Source: Nitrosomonas marina (GTDB lineage Bacteria; Pseudomonadota; Gammaproteobacteria; Burkholderiales; Nitrosomonadaceae). From it: a DNA stretch of 64,000 bases. Each line of letters opens with the position of its first letter. The stretch's first letter is position 1. Positions 58,024 to 64,000 of this stretch are shown here, piece by piece. Under the pieces are notes generated by a model. It did not search any database, was not told where the DNA came from, and was given only the letters and a program-made list of their open reading frames with translations. The position numbers and the translations under genes were made by a program. Location of the stretch: contig NZ_FOCP01000015.1 in the NCBI RefSeq assembly GCF_900110145.1, forward strand, positions 1 to 64,000, written 5' to 3'.

Positions 58024-58935
58024 TCACTCGGCATCTAGCAAAGAACCGCCCGTCCCCCCTTTGGTATCTATCCATAAATGCGGCAATCCAAGATCTCGCA
58101 GCCAGTCCGCCCCCAGCGCTTCCTTCAACATCCCGATGGTCGACGCGCTGCCTGCAACGACACAGAATTCTCCCACGACGCTGACCGCAGCCATATGACT
58201 GACAGGCCATCCTGTTTTTGGGTTGAGCACATGGCCATAACGTCTGCCGTTGATAGTGATACATCGCTCGTAATCGCCGCTGCTGGCCAGTGCACCGGAC
58301 TGGAGCAACAAGATTTTCAGTGCCACATCGGGATTGCGTGGATGCTGAATTGCAATTCGCCATGGACTACCGTCCGGATGAGGACCGATAATCTTGATGT
58401 CTCCACCTAAATTGACGACACCATGTTCGATGCCAGCTTCAAAACACAGTGCAGCAGCCCTATCAACAGCGTATTCCTTGACTACACCGCCAAAATCGAT
58501 TTCCATTCCTGGCACACCAAACGATAAAACCGGACGTTCCCATTTTAACCGGTGCCAGCCAATTCTTTTCTTTATCTGGTCTATTTCTGCATTTGTCGGC
58601 AACTGGTTGGATTTAAAATCCCATACCTGGCGTAATATGCCCGAAGTAATATCAAAAAGCCCACCACTCTGCTGGTAACACGTTGCAGCGTAATCCAGCA
58701 AACCGGCCGTTTCGTCGTCGACAGAAATACTGCCGGCTTTTGCAGCTACCCGATTGATTTTTGATAAAAAACTGTCTGCACGATAGCGGGAATACAGTGA
58801 TTCAAGCCGGCTGATATCTGCTATGGCTGCTTCGGCAGCATTCTGCCCCTTTTTTTTACTTTTTGCATACAACTGAATCGAACAAGGGGAACCCATTGCC
58901 TTGAAACTGAACGGATAATATTTTAGTCGCGTCAT
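58024..58935 (-). CDS. apbE: FAD:protein FMN transferase
   Basis: 303 residues. ApbE motifs: AMGSPCSIQLYA at the start, GMEIDFGGVVKEYAVDRAA (Mg-dependent active region), VNLGGDIKIIGPHP, and GRRYGHVLNPKTGWPV. No clear lipoprotein signal or membrane anchor is visible from ATG 58935, so it may be periplasmic by another route or start further upstream. It attaches FMN covalently to Ser/Thr of extracytoplasmic redox proteins. Last gene of the DUF3570 operon. Confidence 0.88.
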   Translation of the reverse strand: MTRLKYYPFSFKAMGSPCSIQLYAKSKKKGQNAAEAAIADISRLESLYSRYRADSFLSKINRVAAKAGSISVDDETAGLLDYAATCYQQSGGLFDITSGILRQVWDFKSNQLPTNAEIDQIKKRIGWHRLKWERPVLSFGVPGMEIDFGGVVKEYAVDRAAALCFEAGIEHGVVNLGGDIKIIGPHPDGSPWRIAIQHPRNPDVALKILLLQSGALASSGDYERCITINGRRYGHVLNPKTGWPVSHMAAVSVVGEFCVVAGSASTIGMLKEALGADWLRDLGLPHLWIDTKGGTGGSLLDAE

Positions 58936-58996
58936 AGCTATTTATCGCACTGTTCGGCGTACCCATCAACACACTGTGGCAAGCACCGCCCAAAGG

Positions 58997-61756
58997 TCAG
59001 AACCGGTAACTCCATGACGCTGTCAGTGCGCCCTTGCGATCCAGTTGAAACCCGTTGACATCCGTGTGCACGGGCTGTAACCATTCAAAGCCGAAGTGAT
59101 GCCCTGCAAACCGGCCATCGGGTATAACAGCATTTACACCAAATCCGACATTCCAAAACTGTCCGCCATAATTGGCTGGAAAATCCATAGGACCGATGCG
59201 CGCATTTAATATGTTAAAATCACCGTGGATCCGGTCTTGTAATGTATACAAGCCCCTAACAGAAGCAGTCAGCCACGACGTCAGATCAAATCCGCCCCAT
59301 GCCGTCGCCTGAAAAAGATCGCCGAGGCGATATCCCGATTCGTTCCGGTTCTCCATACGTTTGATACCGCTGACCTGAGCACCCCAGTTCCAGCGATTAT
59401 ATTCACCTGTATAGGTCAGACTAGGGACAAAGTCCCAAGTACCGCTGCCCAGTTGCATACCAAAATGTATCGCTCCACCATCGACCCTGAAAACCCGCCG
59501 TATCTGCAAGTCGGTTTTTCCCGTTGGCGCGCTGATTCCCAGGCCCGCGTGAACACGGTGACCCTGCCTTTCATACAATTTGATCAATGATGCAATCAAT
59601 GTGTCGCCTATTACGCCAGTCGTATGGCCGCCAAAATGCTGATGTTCACCCGGCTCAGGGGGCGGTCTGCCTTCGAGCTCTTGCAGATGCATTTCCATAT
59701 CCATGAAACGCGGCATCAGCATCAGATTGAGCCAGCGGGTCGGCGCATACATGATGTCCAGCATATGCATACGCATGTCCATCTCCGCAGGCTTGAAGGT
59801 GCATAAAATTTCAGAACTGCAGCCCTCGCTGACAATAGTCGGATCGCTGACAGTGTTGCTGCCGTGCAGCATGTTGCCCCCCATGCGACTGTACATAAAA
59901 TTGTACCCCACCATGAATTCACCCGGATTGTCCAGCATGTGTGCAAACATCAGGCCGGCCGGCTGAAGATGATGACGGCTATGTTTGTGGGAGTTATCTT
60001 TACCGGTATGTGCATGGTGGTGCGCATGACCGCTTGAGCCCGGCAGGCTCATAATCCCGGGATTAATTGTCAATGCAGCATTCGCGACATAATAGTTAAA
60101 ATCTGCAAAGCTGTTGCCGCCATCGCTACCCAGCTTCATTGAACTGGCTCGCGTGTAATACTCGAACCCGGCCTCCAGAGCAATACCCTTGGCAAACTCT
60201 TTACGCAGCGTAACACCGCCGCTCAATGCGCCAAACCCCGCCAGCCGGTGATCGCTGGAAAAATCACCCGGCAGTTTGCCGGCATCGAAAGGGATTGTTT
60301 TGGGTTGCACATCCGAAACGTTAACAATATTGCCTTCGCTGTCCAGTAAATTGAAGTTCTCGTCCCTGACATATTCAATATCAGGATTAGTACTGTCAAC
60401 CCAGATATCCCTGCCCAGACTATCTACTGCCTGAGTGGAAAAATTTTGTTGCGTAATCAGATAAGGTTGATAGAAATCAGCAGAATCCTGCGAGTAATAT
60501 CGAATTCTTGGCGTTAACGTCCAGCCGCCCGGTAACGGTTGAATCCAGTTTGCACTGAATGTATTGGTATTGATTCCCCAGTCATCGGTAGAGAACCGAT
60601 AATTCAAATGAAGCGCGGCATCCAGTGGGCTGATGTGCTGAATATATTTTGTGCTGAAAGCAAACTGGTTGCGCTGACCGGGACGCTGTTCAAGCAAGGC
60701 GCGTACGTCACCCAGTATCGGTGTTGTCTGGCCGTTGTTCAACACCTCCGGATCGACAAATATTACCGTTACCGCTTTATAAGGGTTTTCCAGATAACCA
60801 TTACTGTGCGTGTAACCCAAATTGGCGTCAACCAACGAATGCTTTGTGAGAACCTGGGTGACACCGATATTTGCCGCCCAGTCCTGGCGTTCAGCACGCA
60901 AAATCTCCGCACCATCTTCCCGGCGCTGGATCTGATCGCTGAAAGCCGTCTTGGTCAGATACGGCGAGGCGTCATGGTCGAGAATAGCACTGATATTGCT
61001 GCTGGTATAACCGGCGCCGAATTTGACACTGGTCAGTTTCTGATTGAAATCCAGCCTGCCGCCGAGGTTGCCAAAGCTGGATTTGTAATCGTTCTCCAGT
61101 GAAAAACCCGCGCTGGCATTGATTTCAGCCTCGTCCCATTCGTAGCCCATCCTGAAATTGGCCTGGTTTCGTGTTTCTGGTGACGCTGTAGCAAGCACCA
61201 ACACAGAGCGGGTATCCTGCATGCCTGTATCGCGCTGAAGAGGATTCAAATTCCGGTCAAGGAGCACTCCCTCCGATGGATTCATGAGAGGCGATGCCCC
61301 TGCAACAACAGCGCCCGACGAAGTATTTCTACGTATCGGGCTATAAGGATTGGCTGCTAATGGCGAAGTGACAATCGGTGTTGCGCCGGACCAGATGTCC
61401 TGTGTGTAACTAAACGCGAATTTGGCACGGTCAGTCAGGGTAAACAAGCCACTGCCGTGCAGGACATCCGCACGAATCGGATTCTGACTGTTTGGTATGC
61501 CAAACAGATTGCGCTTGCTTTCCTGATAGCGGCTAAATTGAAAATTAATATGATCACCATCTGCTGCCTGTGCAGACGGTAGCAACAGACCCGGTAGCAT
61601 GACTGCAGCCGAAGTCAGCGCCTGCAACGCTTTGCTTGAACCGACAGCCGCTACTGAAGAGCCAGGTTGCCTTCCACCGGAAACTGGTTTGTTGCTGGCA
61701 ATCGATTTAACTACACGCTTCAGGCTTATTTTTGGCTTATTGTTTTTTTTGGCCAT
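58997..61756 (-). CDS. DUF3570 outer-membrane-type barrel fused to a second Met/His-rich barrel domain
   Basis: 919 residues. Signal region ends near 64 (PSAQA). A DUF3570 domain (about 65-540) begins INFQFSRYQESKRNLFGIPN. A His-rich linker (about 560-590: HAHHHAHTGKDNSHKHSRHH) leads to a second beta domain with Met-rich clusters (AEMDMRMHMLDIMY; MLMPRFMDMEMHL) ending in WSYRF, the C-terminal aromatic typical of outer-membrane barrels. DUF3570 proteins are commonly ~400 residues, so this is a fusion. Role unknown; the His/Met residues suggest copper. Confidence 0.75.
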   Translation of the reverse strand: MAKKNNKPKISLKRVVKSIASNKPVSGGRQPGSSVAAVGSSKALQALTSAAVMLPGLLLPSAQAADGDHINFQFSRYQESKRNLFGIPNSQNPIRADVLHGSGLFTLTDRAKFAFSYTQDIWSGATPIVTSPLAANPYSPIRRNTSSGAVVAGASPLMNPSEGVLLDRNLNPLQRDTGMQDTRSVLVLATASPETRNQANFRMGYEWDEAEINASAGFSLENDYKSSFGNLGGRLDFNQKLTSVKFGAGYTSSNISAILDHDASPYLTKTAFSDQIQRREDGAEILRAERQDWAANIGVTQVLTKHSLVDANLGYTHSNGYLENPYKAVTVIFVDPEVLNNGQTTPILGDVRALLEQRPGQRNQFAFSTKYIQHISPLDAALHLNYRFSTDDWGINTNTFSANWIQPLPGGWTLTPRIRYYSQDSADFYQPYLITQQNFSTQAVDSLGRDIWVDSTNPDIEYVRDENFNLLDSEGNIVNVSDVQPKTIPFDAGKLPGDFSSDHRLAGFGALSGGVTLRKEFAKGIALEAGFEYYTRASSMKLGSDGGNSFADFNYYVANAALTINPGIMSLPGSSGHAHHHAHTGKDNSHKHSRHHLQPAGLMFAHMLDNPGEFMVGYNFMYSRMGGNMLHGSNTVSDPTIVSEGCSSEILCTFKPAEMDMRMHMLDIMYAPTRWLNLMLMPRFMDMEMHLQELEGRPPPEPGEHQHFGGHTTGVIGDTLIASLIKLYERQGHRVHAGLGISAPTGKTDLQIRRVFRVDGGAIHFGMQLGSGTWDFVPSLTYTGEYNRWNWGAQVSGIKRMENRNESGYRLGDLFQATAWGGFDLTSWLTASVRGLYTLQDRIHGDFNILNARIGPMDFPANYGGQFWNVGFGVNAVIPDGRFAGHHFGFEWLQPVHTDVNGFQLDRKGALTASWSYRF

Positions 61757-61771
61757 TTAAATCGGAAATAC

Positions 61772-61999
61772 TCAATAGCATCCGCAACCTCCGCCACCAT
61801 CGGAGGAATGGGTACTGGCAGCAGCTTCCCGACTTGAATAATTATGCAGTTGAATGTGATTTTGTAATGGATACGGATCAACAGCCATTTGATGCTTGGC
61901 AAGATGTCCGCGTTCCCATACCGGCACTTGCGCACAGCCCGATGCCAACACGCACGTAACTGATGTTAATAGAATTATAATAAACTGTTTTATCTTCAT
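61772..61999 (-). CDS. DUF4266 lipoprotein
   Basis: 75 residues. Signal peptide with lipobox LASGC (Cys22) followed by AQVPVWERGHLAKHQMAVDPYP, the DUF4266 signature, and a C-terminal SREAAASTHSSDGGGGCGCY. The Gly-rich, CxC end suggests a metal site or a modified tail. DUF4266 genes usually stand beside DUF3570 and ApbE genes; function is not known. The gene is 15 bp upstream of the DUF3570 gene in this operon. Confidence 0.85.
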   Translation of the reverse strand: MKIKQFIIILLTSVTCVLASGCAQVPVWERGHLAKHQMAVDPYPLQNHIQLHNYSSREAAASTHSSDGGGGCGCY

Positions 62000-62009
62000 G
62001 ATTGGGCCA

Positions 62010-62552
62010 TCAGGGCTGATGCTTTAAAAGCTGTTCAACGATTATCCGGATTTTATCCGTTTCTCCTGAGCGAAAACCGCGATGAATATAACGTACAATA
62101 CCTTCGCGGTCGATCAGGTACGATGAAGGCATTGCAATCACGTCGAAATTTTTTGCGCATTGCCTAGTGGGATCCGCTGCAATGGTAAAATCTGCGCCAT
62201 ATTTATTTAGAAACACATCGGCGTCTGCGGTTTTTTCATCTAGATTCACTCCGATAATTCGCAATCCTTGTTCGCTAAATTCATGATGCAACTGGTTCAA
62301 AAACGGAAAAGATTCAACGCATGGCGGACACCAGGATGCCCAGAAATCCAGATACACAACTTCGCCTTTTAATGCCTGCACATTTCCAAACGGTTCCCCT
62401 TCGAGTGTTGTAAGTTCGCATGAGGGCGACATCTCGTTGGCAAGCTGTGCAGCTACCGCTCCTGTCGCCATAAAAACGCAGGAAAACAAAATCGTCATGA
62501 TGAGAATAATCATTGTGTCCACGACCTGGGTTACTGTTTTCACCACAGACAT
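62010..62552 (-). CDS. TlpA-like thioredoxin of the DUF3570 operon
   Basis: 180 residues from ATG 62552 (MSVVKTVTQVVDTMIIL...), giving a signal peptide or anchor; the frame is open further upstream to 62702 but without a plausible start. The thioredoxin fold has active site WASWCPPCVESFPF and a cis-Pro in IAMPSSYLID. Periplasmic reductant, likely to keep Cys of the DUF4266 or DUF3570 products reduced. Its neighbours are 10 bp (DUF4266) and 55 bp (unknown periplasmic protein) away. Confidence 0.88.
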   Translation of the reverse strand: MSVVKTVTQVVDTMIILIMTILFSCVFMATGAVAAQLANEMSPSCELTTLEGEPFGNVQALKGEVVYLDFWASWCPPCVESFPFLNQLHHEFSEQGLRIIGVNLDEKTADADVFLNKYGADFTIAADPTRQCAKNFDVIAMPSSYLIDREGIVRYIHRGFRSGETDKIRIIVEQLLKHQP

Positions 62553-62607
62553 TTTCAGGTTCTCAATTAAACGAATAAGGCAAACGGGCCACCAATAATT
62601 CATATAT

Positions 62608-63069
62608 TTAATTAAATTGAGATATTGATATCTCTGTTCCTGTATGTATGTTGTCGACCGTTTGACAGTGCCACTCGGCATCAACCGAGCGCGCGCCGGC
62701 ATCTGTTTTGGTGATGATCATATAATAAACGCCGGGGCCGCCGTGTAGCGTTACATATGGACTGTAGTCCGCATCGCCGGAAACAGTATCGGTGATACTG
62801 ATTGCTTTATTACCTTTGAAAAGCTGTAAATTGACGAGCAATCCCGGCACCGGCGGTGAATTATCACGTACGCGGGCAATCAGATTTTCTGCGGGTCCGT
62901 TATCGTCATCAAAACAGGAAACCAGCACCACGGCGGTAAACGTCCGGGACACGCCCGCGGCATCCAATGTTGCGCCACCACCATGCGCGCTGCTGCTTGC
63001 TGCATGAACCAGTAAATATAGCGTCAAATAAAGTCTGATTGAAAATTTAGAAATAAATCGATTCTGCAT
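62608..63069 (-). CDS. Exported protein with possible N-terminal His, unknown
   Basis: 153 residues from ATG 63069, which has ATGGAG 6 bases before it (ATG 63081 is in frame but is the ribosome site). Signal peptide ends AASSSA, so the mature chain may begin HGGGATLDAAG. Beta-rich with two Cys (LVSCFDDDNGPAENL; AEWHCQTVD), which may form a disulfide, and FKGNKAISITDTVSGDADYSP. Family unknown. First gene of the operon; a palindrome lies 125 bp upstream. Confidence 0.65.
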   Translation of the reverse strand: MQNRFISKFSIRLYLTLYLLVHAASSSAHGGGATLDAAGVSRTFTAVVLVSCFDDDNGPAENLIARVRDNSPPVPGLLVNLQLFKGNKAISITDTVSGDADYSPYVTLHGGPGVYYMIITKTDAGARSVDAEWHCQTVDNIHTGTEISISQFN

Positions 63070-63193
63070 TGCAAACTCCATCTGCTGCCGTTACAGCCGT
63101 GTGGCCATATCGATTTGTATTGTTGCAAATCAACAAAAACGGCATGGTTTAATAATTAATACCGATTATCCTTATCAATCGTTTGGATAGCAA

Positions 63194-63210
63194 TGCGACA
63201 AAATGTCGCA
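63194..63210. promoter_or_regulatory. Palindromic operator, copy 1
   Basis: TGCGACA-AAA-TGTCGCA, a perfect 7-bp-arm palindrome. It lies 125 bp upstream of the first gene of the DUF3570 operon. A close copy is at 63802-63818. Confidence 0.55.
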
Positions 63211-63319
63211 CCCGAAATAACCTTATGAATATAGGCGATATCTATCAATGTGATCGGTTTCAGGATTTTTATAAGTGATCTATCAGCGTAGTAGCCGCTT
63301 ATGGCAACGGCTACACTTG

Positions 63320-63607
63320 CTATCCGTCAAGCTTGATTGACATATCATAATTGATCTGGGCCGCTGAACGTTTCAATTCAACTGCAACGCCTTTTGCACA
63401 ATCTTCGGGCAGCGGATTATTTGCCAGGTCACGATTGATGGTGAATGAAGCCGGACCGGGATCGGTTCCAGCATTAACAGCGAAAAGCAGGTCGCGATCA
63501 TATGGTGTGCCAATGCCTGTATGTGTCCATAATTCAACTGTGTCTTCCCCGAATTCATTTACGTCAGTGATCTCACAATTATCTTCAATGGAAATGTAAA
63601 TCTTCAC
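63320..63607 (-). CDS. Small protein of unknown function, paralogue of the one at 63923
   Basis: 95 residues, mostly beta, acidic (MKIYISIEDNCEITDVNEFGEDTVELWTH...). No signal peptide is visible from this start and the true start may differ. Its end, RSAAQINYDMSIKLDG, resembles the end of the partial gene at the window edge (SAEQVNRDMPVKIDG). An operator palindrome lies about 195 bp upstream. Not recognised. Confidence 0.55.
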   Translation of the reverse strand: MKIYISIEDNCEITDVNEFGEDTVELWTHTGIGTPYDRDLLFAVNAGTDPGPASFTINRDLANNPLPEDCAKGVAVELKRSAAQINYDMSIKLDG

Positions 63608-63801
63608 ATTTACAACGCAGAATAACGGTTCAATGCTTGCAGCAGTCAGTCTGCATCATATTTACATGTACTGCGCGTACAGCGTCAAACTGAACAGCTG
63701 GACACTTATCAGTGCGTCGTGCGGGTTATTCATGAAAGCATCTGGACTGTGTTGCTGCGTACACTTACAGCCAGCATCAGGGTATATACCGCAAAGTGCA
63801 G

Positions 63802-63818
63802 CGCGACAAAATATCGCA
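63802..63818. promoter_or_regulatory. Palindromic operator, copy 2
   Basis: CGCGACA-AAA-TATCGCA, matching copy 1 (63194-63210) in 15 of 17 positions. It lies between the partial gene at 63923 and the gene at 63607. Confidence 0.5.
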
Positions 63819-63922
63819 TTTGAAAATTACATGCTTCTGAAAACGACAATGGCCACCTGAATTATCAGGCAGCCATTTTTGGTACCACTAATTTTCAGCC
63901 GGTTCTCTACCGGCAACGGGAA

Positions 63923-64000
63923 TTAAGGCAGCGGCCAGACCTGTTGACCGTCTATTTTGACTGGCATGTCGCGGTTCACTTGTTCCGCTGACGGTATGAT
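63923..64000 (-). CDS. C-terminal end of a protein running off the window
   Basis: Only the last 25 residues are visible: IIPSAEQVNRDMPVKIDGQQ then VWPLP and stop (63923-63925). The middle resembles the end of the 63320 product, so the two are probably tandem paralogues. The start is outside the window. Confidence 0.55.
   Translation of the reverse strand: MIPSAEQVNRDMPVKIDGQQVWPLP

Noticed and set aside
62800-63200. Sigma54 promoter downstream of the palindrome
   Set aside because: I looked for GG-N10-GC spacing on the minus strand between the palindrome and the genes and found none that fits.

Overview
The 64 kb window looks like a chromosome segment of an ammonia-oxidising betaproteobacterium, most likely Nitrosomonas or a close relative. 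This is inferred from gene content: a CADD/PqqC-like protein beside metE, the prmC-prfA-hemA row, ppsR-ppsA, many periplasmic copper and c-type cytochrome proteins, and moderate GC. No rRNA, tRNA or CRISPR array was seen.

Region 1 (1-3.2 kb) resembles integron gene cassettes. Short genes of unknown function and a YiiX-like peptidase are each followed by an attC-like site whose stop codon lies in or beside the site. No integron integrase is in the window. Two of the cassettes share a related leader sequence.

Region 2 (3.2-10.5 kb) is the early half of a Mu-like (BcepMu-type) transposable phage: repressor, Ner-like regulator, MuA transposase with a DDE triad, MuB ATPase, GemA-like protein and Mor activator. 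Its leader carries a C4-like antisense RNA with a complementary stretch upstream. No head, tail or lysis genes follow. Instead come 7 kb of AT-rich accessory genes (10.5-17.8 kb), mostly on the minus strand: a two-gene unit of unknown function, a KAP P-loop NTPase with a small partner gene, paralogous small proteins, a fascin-like gene with a frameshift, and a DUF2726 protein. The right end of the Mu-like element could not be placed.

Region 3 (17.9-20.1 kb) has a TetR regulator with a clear operator, a shortened MAPEG-like protein, an AhpD-like protein and a bestrophin remnant.

Region 4 (20.2-64 kb) is mostly ordinary chromosome: fadD and fadE; dapE; a two-component system next to two promoters that share a tandem-site architecture; glpK; cutA-dsbD-tlpA; ttcA; a copper cluster (cupredoxin, DUF411, cytochrome c); guanine deaminase; the CADD-like protein; metE/metR; grxD; prmC-prfA-hemA; lpdA; a CopD-cytochrome c fusion; ppsR-ppsA; and a DUF2269 gene with a frameshift. 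The segment ends in an ApbE / DUF3570 / DUF4266 / TlpA operon with His- and Met-rich proteins. Upstream of it and of the next gene is a shared palindrome.

The most unusual items are the paired promoters at 26.45-27.22 kb, which may drive a small RNA; the C4-like RNA with its internal complement; the Mu-like element that carries accessory genes but no virion genes; and the DUF3570/DUF4266/ApbE operon.
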